A DNA stretch of 64,000 bases from Poteriospumella lacustris. Taxonomy: Eukaryota > Sar > Chrysophyceae > Chromulinales > Dinobryaceae. Shown one piece after another: positions 40,526 to 50,882 of this stretch. Under the pieces are notes generated by a model. The model did no database searches. It worked only from the letters and a program-made list of their open reading frames with translations, and had not been told where the DNA came from. Each line of letters begins with the position of its first letter. Positions within the stretch are counted from its first letter, which is position 1. The stretch covers positions 2,147-66,146 of the forward strand of contig SMOI01000062.1 in NCBI GenBank assembly GCA_008000375.1. The letters are read 5' to 3'. The translations under genes were made by a program, and so were the position numbers.

Positions 40526-42389
40526 TTATGCGAAAACGTCAAGTAGTTCCAACGCTTGGGATGCCGACGACCCAGCTGTCGCCGAAGATAAGTAGTCACG
40601 TACAGCTAGAAGAGAGGGTGAAAGCGTTGTCGCATCGCCTTGGAAGGAAACAAAGTCGATCATCTTGGCCAGGCACACCAAGTCGTGATGACAGAAGAAC
40701 CTTTGTCCGTAGGCAACAATGTCTTCAAAAACGTAGTTTCGAAGTGGCATTATTTCTCCACTCTTCGCAGCCAGTTCGAAATCGATAACTCTGAACTCAT
40801 GGGATTCGTTAGTGCAAGATGGCGTTCGGATGATGTTGTTCCAACGGATATCGCGATGTGCAAAGCCGTGACCATGAAGGCTCTGCAAGCATTTCAATAC
40901 GGATGATATAGCCCGTATCAAATCCTGTGGACGAATCCCCCCACCACCAGCAGATATAGTCATTCCTTTGGGTCGTACAAGCAAGCAGGTTTCTTGCTTT
41001 TCCACACGGATTGCATAGGGTATCCTGCCGTCTCGTAATAAGGCGTAGACTTCATCGGGTGCACACGGTTGATGATGATGCAAAGGCTTAAATACGTAAT
41101 TGGCGAAGAATACGACCCCGTGAATGTCTCTATAGAGTGGAGGGATGTTGGGCGGACACAGCGGAGCCATTGTCAAAAGAAGACGATAAATATTCAAACT
41201 CAACCTCACAGCGTTGCGCCGATCCACCATGAATTGCAGATTGAAAGACCCGATATTGTGCAAAGCTTTCGTTCGAACATCTACCAGAAAGAAGCGCACC
41301 ACGTCTCGATTAGCAACGTAAGCAGGCAGATATCGAATCCAGGGGCCATACTCCATCTCAGAGTAGTCTGGGAACTTCGCTATAAGCTTCTTAGTGACAA
41401 CTGGGATACTGTCCACTGAATGCTCACCTCGGCACATGAGGAAGTTGTTTACGTATACAGTTTCATCGGGTCTAGTCTCTGGTCCGGTGTACCTGTCCGA
41501 CGAGTTGTAGGCGTACTCGATTGTTACACCATTACGAGCCGCCATCTGCAATGCGCGCCAAAGTTCCCCAGTTATACACGTAATGCATTTCATAACCGTC
41601 GAGACACTGGTCCCTGAGTTCATTGCGTAAACAGCCCCTTCAAAGTAGCGCAAAATGGAGACAATCTCTGTTGCTTCTTCATCTTCGTTTTCACGAAACA
41701 GTGAATCTTTAGAATCATCCATAAACATCGACTCAAAACGCTTGGGCAGTAAAATAGGAATTTTCAAAGGTATCTCCGATCGTAGCAGTTTACCGAGGAG
41801 ATTCAAGTCTGCGAAAGATCCATTTGCTGCCATACCTTCGAATGGGGTAAGGGAGTGAGCAATCAAGCCACTACAATCTGTACGATTAGGAAATGGTGTC
41901 AAAAGTGGGTGCAGAATGTTTCCGCCAATCACACAACAAAAATCGCAAAACGTGTTGGATCCAGCATGTGAGGACCGAGATGTGATGAAATCCTTACCGC
42001 TGGGTCGAATACAGCGACGCTTGGGTGAGATTGAGTCCGTGTGAGTTTCTAAAGCTAAAACAATCTCAAACTCAGCAGTCGCTCGTTGAGGAATAGGTTT
42101 GGCATATCGGACCTTCTCGTTGAGGAATGAAGATGTACGATTCATCCGAACACATCACATGCTTTGTGAGTAAGTCCTTCCCAACGCCAGCACACTGAAA
42201 TCTTCCTCGTTTACCAGTACTGCTGTATACAAGATCAAGAACTTCACCAACTGTACTTCCATAGGACACGGTGAAGCGATCTCCACCCGCATCAAAGTTA
42301 AACATGTCTGCTGTCAAACGGTCTCCCGAGTGTCCTTCGAGCGACTTTCCGAAAAGGTTGTAGAACCGTCCTTCTTGCAAGCCCTTCAT
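40526..42389 (-). pseudogene. Crinkler/FunK1-like kinase with a one-base frameshift
   Basis: An ATG at 42389 opens a 105-codon frame (MKGLQEGRFYNLFGKSLEGH; DRFTVSYGSTVGEVLDLVY) that could be a ubiquitin-like header domain. It continues into SYIFIPQRE and then runs out at 42072. The main frame (42145 to 40526) picks up as KVRYAKPIPQRATAEFEIVL after a +1 shift near 42110, where ATTCCTCAACGAG occurs twice 34 bases apart. The kinase-like part has GHGFAHRDIRWNNII (catalytic loop) and FRVIDFELAA (DFG replaced by DFE), the pattern of FunK1 and Crinkler-RHS kinases. The last 100 residues are weakly conserved. Such proteins act as effectors or in intra-genomic conflict. The shift may be real decay, an unrecognised intron or an indel error; the 539-codon remainder is intact. 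Confidence 0.55.
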
Positions 42390-42825
42390 GTCAGCCGCAT
42401 CTCTTCGGTGGATCTTTTCGTTGCAGGCCCTTCGTCCTCACCTCACCTCACCTTCGTCCTCGTTTTTCCAGTTTTGCAGGCCCTTACAACGGCCCCAAAT
42501 CAACGCTAACGTAACAGTTAGTATATAGAAAGGTCTATATAACCATGCTTTTGTAGAAGAACGAAACGCTCACCCGTTGCACACACACCCAAAGGCCCAA
42601 AACAACAAACAAATCTCGAGAGATTTTCCACCAGATTCGAAGTGAAGTGGCCATCCTTGGAAGTGATTTGCAAGGAAAACGATCCTATTTGACTGTTTGC
42701 GGGGAATGTTTTAGAGTGAGAAACTTTTCCTTGAAAGTGCAACGTTTTGTTTTTAGTAAAAGAGTAGATTATTGCCGCTGGTGCTGGATCAACCCACCCG
42801 ATTACACCGGATTTTGTTCATTGCT
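42390..42825. other. Intergenic region between divergent genes
   Basis: Promoter region between the kinase-like gene and the TIR-like gene. A CCTCACCT repeat lies at about 42437-42450. No coding support. Confidence 0.45.
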
Positions 42826-45192
42826 ATGGGAGGCGGCGCATCAGTCGTTGTGTCAGAGTCTGATGCCTCTGGCTTTCCTGTGTTAGGTATCAGTTTGTCG
42901 TACTATGAAGAGTTCTTCGCCTTGTGCGGTGGAAAAGCAGCGTTGAAGAACCTTTCAACTGCCGAAGTATGTGAGAAGTTCGTGAAACCCGCCACAGCAA
43001 GCGCCCAATCTTCGTTTTGCGCGTGGTTGCACGCTCAGAATCATCCAGGCGTCGCGCCTGCACAAGTCTTCATCTCCCACGCCTGGTCGTTTCAGTTCCT
43101 CGATGTCGTCGAAGCGCTCACTGATCACTTCGAGAATACGCCCAACGTTGTGGTGTGGTTTGATTTGTTCTCCAACAACCAGCACACGAATGTCTCCAAG
43201 CCGTTCGAGTGGTGGTGCGATGTGTTCAAGTCGAATATCGCCGCGATGCAACACGTTGTCATGGTCCTCGCGCCGTGGCACTCCCCCGTTCCGTTGAAAC
43301 GCGCTTGGTGTCTCTTTGAGTTGTACTGCAGTGCTTCAACGCATTGTCGATTCGAAATCGCCATGAGCAAGTTCCAACAAGGCGAATTCCTCAAGGCGAT
43401 CGCGGTGAACACCGAGCAGGAGATCAAGAACCTCTTCAGCCACATCGACTGCGCCGCCAGTGAAGCCACCGTGCAGAGCGACAAAGTCCGCATTTTCGAA
43501 GTGGTGGAACGTACGGTCGGCTTCGATGCGATCAACAGCATGGTCTTCGAACAGCTACGCAAATGGATGATCCACACGGCGGAGAAAGCCCTCCATCAAC
43601 AACGTTTGCACGCCCACGACCCGTTGCGTGTCGACCACGACGCGAAAACGGGCGATTTGGTGGAAGAAAACCCGAAAAATCGTGTGATCGCGCAGGTGGA
43701 AACGGAACTGGCATTGGGCAGTTTGTACGTGAACCAGGGCAAGTTCGGGGAGGCCGAGCCCATCTTCGTCGACTGTTTGCAGCTCGCAAAGGCGGAACTC
43801 GGCCACGATCATCCGTGTACCAACGCGGCACGAAACAACCTGGCGGTGTTGTACGACGCACAGGGGAAGTATGACGAGGCGGAGGACCTGTTGCTCTTGG
43901 TCTTGAAGCTCAACCACCTCGCTCAAGAGGCCCACGACGCACAGCGCAAAGCGCAGAAGGAGGCCCGCGCAAGGGACACGCACAAACACATCGATCTCGC
44001 GCATTCGACGGACCAAGAGGACCACGACGCCTTCGTCGCGCAGCATCGCTTACGGGACGAGCGCCTCACCACGATGAACAACCTCGCGAGCGTGTACATG
44101 AGTCAGCAGAAGCTGGAGCTCGCCCTGGAGCTGTACCAGACCTGCTACCGACAGCGCCGTGACAGTCTCCACGAACTGAAGGCTGCAACCGCTAGCGCTA
44201 GCGCCACCGCCAGTGCTGCTGTGCAAGTGACGGACGCGGCGGTGGCAGCGACGACGGCGTCGACGTTGGATGCGAGCCTCGTCGACGCGGCCATCACGCG
44301 CAGTCAGCCGGCGTCTCCGCGTGCGCCGCTCGTCGGCGACGAAGGCAGCGCCGGGGCAATCACCGGGAAGAGCGCCAAGCTGCACACCGCCGCGCACCAT
44401 CATCACCAGTCGCACGGCCCTGCGCGTGCCTCCACCGCGTCGACCACCTCGACGGCGTCGTTCGCCGTCGACGAGACGCAGCGCCTGCGCTACGAAGAAG
44501 AGCTCTTCTCGATCATGAACAACCTCGCGACGGTGCACGAGAAGCTGGAGCAGTACGACGACGCCGAGGCCATGCTGCGGCAGTGCATCCAGGCGCAGCG
44601 CCAGCTGCTCGGCGACGACCACCTCGACACGCTCATGACCGAGGCCAACCTCGCGGGCATCTTCTTCAGCCAGGGCAAGTTCGCCGACGCGGAGCCGTTG
44701 CTGATCGTGTGCCTCGACAGACGCCGCGTCCTGCTGGGCGACGACAACCCGATCGTCCTCGCGACGATGCAGTCGCTGGCGATGACGCTCTTCAGCCAGC
44801 AGAAGTACGCCGAGGCGGAGGACCTGTTGATTCCGTGTCTCGAGCACCGCAAACAGCTGCTGGGGGACACGCACCCGCAGACGATCGACACGATCTCCAC
44901 GTTGGCGATGGTCTTCAACGCGCAGGGCGCCGAGAAACAGGACGAGGCGGAAGTCTTCTTCGTCTTGGCGTACGAGACGCAGCGCCGCGTGGCCGGCGCG
45001 GACCACGTCGAGACGCTGGAGTACATGAGCAACCTGGCGGTGTTCTACGCGAACATCGACGAGAAGAGCCGGTCGGAGGCGCTGGCCCGCGAGTGCTGGT
45101 CGCGCTGTGTGGCGCACTTGGGGCCGGAGCACCCGCTGGCGTTCAACCTCGCCGAGACGTTTCCCTTTCTCCTCGAGGAAGCCGCCGCGTGA
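42826..45192 (+). CDS. TIR-like domain fused to kinesin-light-chain-type TPRs, predicted N-myristoylated
   Basis: A 788-residue protein. The ATG at 42826 gives MGGGASVVVS, which fits the N-myristoylation rule (Met-Gly-x-x-x-Ser). Residues 80-175 contain VFISHAWSFQFLDVVEAL, VVVWFDLFSNNQ and KRAWCLFELYCSA. FISHxW and W-C-x-x-E-L match boxes 1 and 3 of TIR-related domains, with Glu165 at the position of the NADase glutamate. From about 285 there are two blocks of TPR/KLC repeats (LGSLYVNQGKFGEAEPIF; LATVHEKLEQYDDAEAMLRQCI; LAMTLFSQQKYAEAEDLLIPCL). A low-complexity Ala/Thr/His spacer (about 460-550) divides them. KLC-type TPRs bind protein ligands, so the likely logic is sensor plus TIR-like effector at a membrane. 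Enzymatic activity is not shown by sequence alone. Confidence 0.75.
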   Translation: MGGGASVVVSESDASGFPVLGISLSYYEEFFALCGGKAALKNLSTAEVCEKFVKPATASAQSSFCAWLHAQNHPGVAPAQVFISHAWSFQFLDVVEALTDHFENTPNVVVWFDLFSNNQHTNVSKPFEWWCDVFKSNIAAMQHVVMVLAPWHSPVPLKRAWCLFELYCSASTHCRFEIAMSKFQQGEFLKAIAVNTEQEIKNLFSHIDCAASEATVQSDKVRIFEVVERTVGFDAINSMVFEQLRKWMIHTAEKALHQQRLHAHDPLRVDHDAKTGDLVEENPKNRVIAQVETELALGSLYVNQGKFGEAEPIFVDCLQLAKAELGHDHPCTNAARNNLAVLYDAQGKYDEAEDLLLLVLKLNHLAQEAHDAQRKAQKEARARDTHKHIDLAHSTDQEDHDAFVAQHRLRDERLTTMNNLASVYMSQQKLELALELYQTCYRQRRDSLHELKAATASASATASAAVQVTDAAVAATTASTLDASLVDAAITRSQPASPRAPLVGDEGSAGAITGKSAKLHTAAHHHHQSHGPARASTASTTSTASFAVDETQRLRYEEELFSIMNNLATVHEKLEQYDDAEAMLRQCIQAQRQLLGDDHLDTLMTEANLAGIFFSQGKFADAEPLLIVCLDRRRVLLGDDNPIVLATMQSLAMTLFSQQKYAEAEDLLIPCLEHRKQLLGDTHPQTIDTISTLAMVFNAQGAEKQDEAEVFFVLAYETQRRVAGADHVETLEYMSNLAVFYANIDEKSRSEALARECWSRCVAHLGPEHPLAFNLAETFPFLLEEAAA

Positions 45193-45895
45193 GGCGCACC
45201 GCACCCATCGCTGTGCCTGTGTCGCTGTGCCTGTGTCGCTGTGCCTGTGTCGCGGTGCCTGTGTCCCTGCCCCTGTCCCTGTCTGTCCCTGTGCCGCTGT
45301 GCCTGTCGTGAGAATGCCAGCGGCGCCGTGGGCCCCACGCGACGAGACACGCCAGAAGACGTTTCGTGTTCTGTTCCGTGTCGTTCGCCGTGCAGTTCGT
45401 TTGTTTTGCGTCGGAGCTCTGTTCCGCGCCATAGCTGCGCCGTAGCCGCGCCGTCTCTGTAGTTCGTATGTGATCACAGCCACCGATCGCTCGCGGTCGC
45501 TGTGTGTGTCTCTGTTGTAAGGCGCCGCTGGCTGCGCCGCAGTAACCAGCGTCTCTCGTCGCACCGGTGGCCTGTTCCCATTTGCTCTGGCCGGTCGCCA
45601 GCGACGACGACAGCGGCAGGTGATAAGGCTGCGGGCGGCAACGACGGCAAAGGGCCCAGCCACCGCGATCCGTTGCGTCGCCTCGACGGCGATCGCGTTG
45701 ACGGTGCCCTGCGCGCGCAGTCGACGGCTGATCTTGCACCTTTCGGTACCGTAATTAAGTCATTATTACTGCGTAGCCGAACCATTTTGCGTCCCAAAGA
45801 CCCAGGGCGACCGAGGGCGGCCCCCGACCCATCGCATCGCCGCGCCGCCTCAGTCGTTCGTTTGTGACCGTAGCTCCGTCGCACGGGCGGGCGGC
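45193..45895. repeat. Intergenic region with minisatellite and a USP 3'-end echo
   Basis: A 14-base unit (CTGTGCCTGTGTCG) repeats in tandem at 45211-45255 and decays to 45300. At 45540-45610 a stretch resembles the last codons and 3' flank of the USP gene at 45880-45955 (both include CCCATTTGCT and GACAGCGGC). No coding support. Confidence 0.6.
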
Positions 45896-48800
45896 CTATT
45901 CCCATTTGCTGTTGACGCCGGCCGCCATCGCGACGGGGAACGACGTCGACAGCGGCGGCAACCCGCCGCCGTTGCGGAAGCGCAGCGGGTTCGCGAGGAA
46001 CTGGCGCGGCGGACTGCGCCAGGCCGCCGCCGCCGCGCCCATCGCCGCGGCGTCGTCGTGGCCGCTGAAGCTGACGCGGCGCGAGGTGCCGCGGCTGCTC
46101 GCGCGACTCGTCGCGGCGGAGGAGCGCAGCCCCGCGACGAAGTGGCTCGCCGGCAGCGTCGCGAGGCGGTGGGCCACCGAGTCGGCGTCGAGCAGCGGCC
46201 GCACGAGCAGCTCGAAGAACGTCGGCGCCTGCGGCTGCCAGCGGAGCAGCTGCTGGTCGGCGAGGTCGGCGGCGGCGTAGCGGTCGAAGGCACTCGGCGA
46301 CGCGAACGTCGACGACGACGACGTCGCGGCCGCCGCAGCGGCAGCGGCAGCGGGCGGCGGGCGTCGCGCCGGAGACGACGACGACACCGTCGACCACTGC
46401 GTCCAGTCGTCGCCGTCGTCCTCGTCGCCGTCGGTTCCGCCGCCGCCGTCGCCGGTGGTCGCGTCACGCGGCGTGCGACGGAGACGACGACGCGTCGGCG
46501 GCGACATCGCCGGGCCCGCGAAGAGCGACGCGACGAGGTCGGAGAGCCACGGCGGCTGCGGGTCGTGCGCCCCGCCCGCCGCCGACAGCGACGCCAGCGA
46601 CGCGAACGACGCCGCACGGTCGCCGCGCGGGCTGCCACCGCCGATGTCGTCGTCGTCGTCGTCGTCGTCGTCGACGTCGGTGACGAAGACGTCGGGCGAC
46701 CGCGGCGCGGCCCGTTGCAGCGGCCGCTCGGGCTGCGTCAGATCCACGACCGGCGCAGCGGCGGGAGCGGTGGCGACGGGAGCAGCAGCAGCAGCGGCCG
46801 CTGTCGACGCTGCCGCTGGGGCGGCGCCGCCGCCGAACAGCGACCGACCGATGCGACCGACGATGCCGAACCACCCGCCGCCGCCACCGCCGCCGCTGCT
46901 GCTGCCCTCGGCGACCGCCTCGTGGCGCGATCGCTTCGCGGGGCTGCGGAGGTGGCGCGCCAGTTGCGCGTGGACGGCGGGCGGGAGGCCGACGTCGTCG
47001 AGGTCCGCGAGCGCCATCGTCGCCGTCGTCATCTCGTCCACCTCCTCGTCGCCGTCGCCGTCGTCGGCGCCGTCACCGGTGGCGGTGGCCGTCCCGTCGC
47101 CGCGCGGCGTGTGGTAGATGCGCTCGTAGTCGATGGCGCGCTGCGCCTCGTCGTCCTCCGGGTCGCCGTCCCATTTGCGTTTGCGCGTCGCCCGCACGTC
47201 ACCGTCACCGTCTCCGTCACCGTCTCCGTCGTCGACCCGCGACGGTTGGCGACGTCGCCGTCGCTCGTCGTCGGCGGCGTCTTCGGCGCGCTCGCGCTGC
47301 TGTCGCTTGGTGAAGAACAAATGCGACGAGGTGAGCCACGACGGCAGCAGCCGCCGCAGCGTCGACGGCCGCCGCTGTGACGACGCCGACGACGTCGCGT
47401 GGAGCTCGTCGAGGTCGCTGAGCCGCCCCGTCGCGGCGGTGGCAGCGGTGGCGGCAGCAGCGGCCTCCTCGCGGCGGCGGTGCCTCTTCGCGGCCTCGTG
47501 GAGCACGGCGGAGTTGCGCGGCTGCTTCAGCGGCGACGGGTGCAGCGCGCCGACGTGAAACGCGGCCGCCGTAGCCGATGGCGACGCGAACGGCGCCGCG
47601 GCGTCTCCGACGCGTCGTTTGCGCGCGGGGCCATCGGCGTCATCGTCGCCGGCGCCGTGGCTGCGTAGCGGGGAGCGGTGGCTCAGCGGCAGCATTTCGG
47701 TGCCGCCCTCGGCGTCGGCGTCGGCGTCGCTGCGGTGGCCGCGTTTTCGCGGGTTCTGCGGCGCAGCGGAGGCGGCGTCGGCTTTGCGCGACGGGTTCTG
47801 CTCCCACCACAGCGCCTCCTGCGCCGCGGCCTGCGCCTGCGCCGCGTCGGGGCTCGCGAAGAGCGACGCCGCTGCGGTCGCCGGGCGCAGCGAGTTCGGC
47901 AGCGGCGACGCCATCGCCATCGCCGCCGACCGCGCGGGGTACCGCGTCGTCGCGTCCTGCAGCGGGTGCGCGAAGAACGGCGGCGGTGAAGCGGCGGCGG
48001 CGCGGGCAGCGCGCGGCGCGTCGGCGGCGGCGTCGGCGGCGGTCGCCTGTTCGTAGAAGAGCAGATACGGCGTCTGGCGCAGCGCCTCGTGCTGGCTCAG
48101 CGGCCGCACCTGCTGGTCGTCCAGCGCGAACCAGCAGCGCGTGGGCCGGTGCAGCACGTACGTGAGGTAGTGGCCGCTCTCCGGCGACGCGCCCGCGTGG
48201 ACGACGAAGGCGCGCAGCCGGTACTCCGTCGCGTCGTCGATCTGCGTCTGGGGCGTGAGGAAGGGGCGCAGGTCGAGCCGCGGGGGGTACTCCATGAAGG
48301 ACGCCACCTTGTGGCACTCGTTCGCGGCGAAGGCGAAGCGTTTCATCTGAATCGGCAGGATGCGCGGCAGCCGCGCGATCGTGAGGCTCTTCTGCGCGTC
48401 GGTGTTGCGTCCGCAGCGCTCGCAGGCGTAGGCGTTGGCGCCGTGGAGGTCCTCGATGCGGCAGAAGTCCTCGATGCCCTGGAGCAGCGTCTTGGCGGGG
48501 TCGACGTGTATCTCGAGGCCGGCGATGGGCTCGGTCCGCGTCGACGTCTGTTTGCACCGGTAGCAGTAGATCGACCCGCACAGCGACCCTTTGAACAGCT
48601 CGGCGATGGGGCTGTGCCGCTGGTGATTCGCCTGTGTTTCGGCATCGGTGGAACCGCTGTGGCTCTGCGCGAAGCCCAGGACCATCGAGTGCAGGAACTC
48701 GTGCACGTCCTCCTGCCGCCCGATGGTCAGCGCCTTCAGCGGGTAGATCGACAGGCAGCGAATGAACCGCTGCAGATTCAAATCGATCATGTCGAGGTGC

Positions 48801-49027
48801 GCGGGCACTTTCCGTAGAGCCAATACCGTCGATTTCAATGCGCAGACGGCGCAATTGACGTGGCTGCAGGGATACGAGGCGTCGCTGGCCACCTGCACGA
48901 AGGAATCGCAGTACGCCAGCGATTGGACGACGGCGTTGATGAAGCAAGTGTTGCCATAGTTCTTCAACCCCAACGGACCAGCATCCACTGCTGCCGTGTG
49001 TTTGACGGTCGGTTCCCGCTGCTGCAT
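45896..49027 (-). CDS. Ubiquitin-specific protease (USP36/42-like)
   Basis: The ATG at 49027 (MQQREPTVKHTAAVDAGP) is chosen; the open frame above it has no other ATG. The 1043-residue product has a full USP catalytic domain in residues 20-345: Cys box GLKNYGNTCFINAVVQSL, QEDVHEFLHSMV, zinc-ribbon cysteines (CYRCKQT and CERCGR), RLPRILPIQMKRF and His box VVHAGASPESGHYLTYV, then FALDDQQV and YLLFYE. The order and MKRF spacing match the USP36/42/17 group, which deubiquitinates nucleolar and other substrates. The remaining 700 residues are Ala/Arg/Asp/Ser-rich, with basic clusters (KRSRHE, KRRVGD) that could be nuclear localisation signals. No introns. Start could be further upstream if an exon was missed. 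Confidence 0.92.
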   Translation of the reverse strand: MQQREPTVKHTAAVDAGPLGLKNYGNTCFINAVVQSLAYCDSFVQVASDASYPCSHVNCAVCALKSTVLALRKVPAHLDMIDLNLQRFIRCLSIYPLKALTIGRQEDVHEFLHSMVLGFAQSHSGSTDAETQANHQRHSPIAELFKGSLCGSIYCYRCKQTSTRTEPIAGLEIHVDPAKTLLQGIEDFCRIEDLHGANAYACERCGRNTDAQKSLTIARLPRILPIQMKRFAFAANECHKVASFMEYPPRLDLRPFLTPQTQIDDATEYRLRAFVVHAGASPESGHYLTYVLHRPTRCWFALDDQQVRPLSQHEALRQTPYLLFYEQATAADAAADAPRAARAAAASPPPFFAHPLQDATTRYPARSAAMAMASPLPNSLRPATAAASLFASPDAAQAQAAAQEALWWEQNPSRKADAASAAPQNPRKRGHRSDADADAEGGTEMLPLSHRSPLRSHGAGDDDADGPARKRRVGDAAAPFASPSATAAAFHVGALHPSPLKQPRNSAVLHEAAKRHRRREEAAAAATAATAATGRLSDLDELHATSSASSQRRPSTLRRLLPSWLTSSHLFFTKRQQRERAEDAADDERRRRRQPSRVDDGDGDGDGDGDVRATRKRKWDGDPEDDEAQRAIDYERIYHTPRGDGTATATGDGADDGDGDEEVDEMTTATMALADLDDVGLPPAVHAQLARHLRSPAKRSRHEAVAEGSSSGGGGGGGWFGIVGRIGRSLFGGGAAPAAASTAAAAAAAPVATAPAAAPVVDLTQPERPLQRAAPRSPDVFVTDVDDDDDDDDDIGGGSPRGDRAASFASLASLSAAGGAHDPQPPWLSDLVASLFAGPAMSPPTRRRLRRTPRDATTGDGGGGTDGDEDDGDDWTQWSTVSSSSPARRPPPAAAAAAAAATSSSSTFASPSAFDRYAAADLADQQLLRWQPQAPTFFELLVRPLLDADSVAHRLATLPASHFVAGLRSSAATSRASSRGTSRRVSFSGHDDAAAMGAAAAAWRSPPRQFLANPLRFRNGGGLPPLSTSFPVAMAAGVNSKWE

Positions 49028-49780
49028 CCTCCTCACTTCGTCACGGGCTGCACCTCGAGCGTTCTCCAGTAACAACCAGTGGCAGATCCCAACAGAATAC
49101 CCTGCAACTCTTCTACAATAGAGCTTTGCGATATGGTATGACAGCCTTTGGTAGCGCTACAGTCGAAGCAATTAGCGAAGCGTCGTCTGCGGAAATGTGA
49201 CCGTTCGCCGCCGGTCGCCGCTGCGCCAGCCGCGGAGCGTTTCAGAAATTAGAGAAAGCGTTTCAACTTTCCTGAGCCCGACTGACAGAACATGGAACAT
49301 GGAACAAGGGGAACACACCTCGCATCCATCCATCCTCGCTTCCATCGTATGGGAAACCAACGTTTACAGGGCAACGAAGACTTGAGCAACCCGTTGGTCG
49401 CCAGGTAATCAGCGGAGGTCGTCGCAGGTGACCCACTGTTGGACGAACCGCCCACGTAAACGTGGCGTTGGCCAATCCGTTGAACAAGAACAGCCAGAGG
49501 AGGGGAAAGTTAAACGAATTAATAATGTACAAATAAGAAGAGCGGCAGGAGGGAAGTGCGGCGCACACAGGAAACGGCGGGTACCGACGGAATAGAGAAC
49601 AGCGACGTCGAGACGTCGACGGGTAGCAGACACGACGTTGGCTGTGCTGGACAGGGACACTGTGCACTTCTGCAGCAGTCACCGCTGTGCCTCTCCCACT
49701 AAACCACGTGTAACGATGCCCCCCCCCCCGTGAGTCGTAACTGCAGCCGGTTGGCCAGATGACGCCTGCCGCGTCATCGC
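49028..49780. other. Intergenic region
   Basis: No supported gene. Several short minus frames overlap at 49250-50000 but lack motifs. A C-run occurs near 49720-49731. Confidence 0.45.
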
Positions 49781-50385
49781 TTAGGCGACGATGCGCGCGT
49801 TCCACGCGTGTACCGTTTCGCGCAGGTAAAGCATCTGTGAGTGAACAACAAGAACAACAAGAACAGGCACTCCAGTTAGTACACGTCCGTGCAGTGGTCC
49901 GTGCAGTGAACACGTACCGACTCCTCGTAAATGTGCAGCAGCTCGTCCACCTCCTTCGCCTGCTGCAGCGCCTTGTGGCTGACCGCCGCCAGAACGGCGT
50001 CCAACGCATCTAACCGAGCTTTGGCGGTGGCGATCAGGTCGGCGTCCTTCTCAAAGTTGGGCAACGCGTGTGACTGGAGGCTCTGCAGCAGGTTCAACTG
50101 CGCGACGAGCTCCTCGCGGTTGTGCAGCAGCTCTTTGCTCTTCTCCACGACGGCGGGGAGCGTGGATCGCTTCATGGTGAGGATTGGGGCGATGGAGTCA
50201 ATGAGGGAACGGCACGTGGCCAAGTCCGGAAGGTCCTTGTCGATCGTGTCGAGACGCGTTTGCACCGCGCCGAGCCGCTGGCGGAGCGACACATGTTCAG
50301 TGGCCGCCACCGGACGATGACCCACAAACACGTGCTCCAGCACAGCGATACGGCTTTCGAGAAGTGCAATGGTCGTCGGATCCAT
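49781..50385 (-). CDS. DCTN3: Dynactin subunit 3 (p24/p22)-like
   Basis: Two exons on the minus strand, 50385-49918 and 49834-49781, with an 83-nt GT-AG intron that holds a perfect TACTAAC branch-point sequence. Splicing replaces the unspliced tail (VRVHCTDHCTDVY) with MLYLRETVHAWNARIVA, giving 173 residues. The protein is almost wholly helical and coiled-coil: LLESRIAVLEHVFVG at the start, as in p24 (LExRVxxLExxVxG), then LLHNREELVAQLNLLQSL and HIYEESMLYLRETVHAWN, which resembles the p24 C-terminal helix. p24 is part of the dynactin shoulder and supports dynein-driven transport. Low sequence conservation makes this a family-level call. Confidence 0.7.
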
Positions 50386-50882
50386 GGGTGTTGTTGTCCA
50401 GCGAAGGAGACAGCTGATGCTGCACGATGGGACACGCGGCGAGTTTCAAACGCGACTGTCGAATAGGCCCAGCGATAACAATGAAAGCTTCTCGAGGACT
50501 TTCCACCAACACCAGCTTTCTTTCTGCGCTGATATACAATGCAATATGCAATAGTTACCGAATATCGTCGCGTCTGAGACTCAAATGCCTCTGCATTCGT
50601 AGCGGGTGGCGGGTACATCGATCGGCAGGCGATTTGAAGCATCGGTACCCAACGAACTCATGTTCAACCACATACACTCATTGCTTCAGATTGTATTATG
50701 TACTCGCCGTTTCATTTTCGATGGTCGCGGAAATGTCGCGTCGAACCGCCGCCGGCGCCGCGTTGGGAATGACCTGGGCCCCGTCGGGTTTGCCGTTCCA
50801 GGCTCTTCCGACGTGGACATCTTGCAGTGTCTGATTGAATCGTCACATTCTTATCACATGGTCTTCCAAAGAACGCGACAGG
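50386..50882. other. Intergenic region between divergent genes
   Basis: Promoter region for dynactin p24 (minus) and the WW/PX gene (plus). No supported gene. Confidence 0.45.

Noticed and set aside
46058-47380. 440-codon plus-strand frame opposite the USP tail
   Set aside because: Arg-rich shadow of the low-complexity USP C-terminus.
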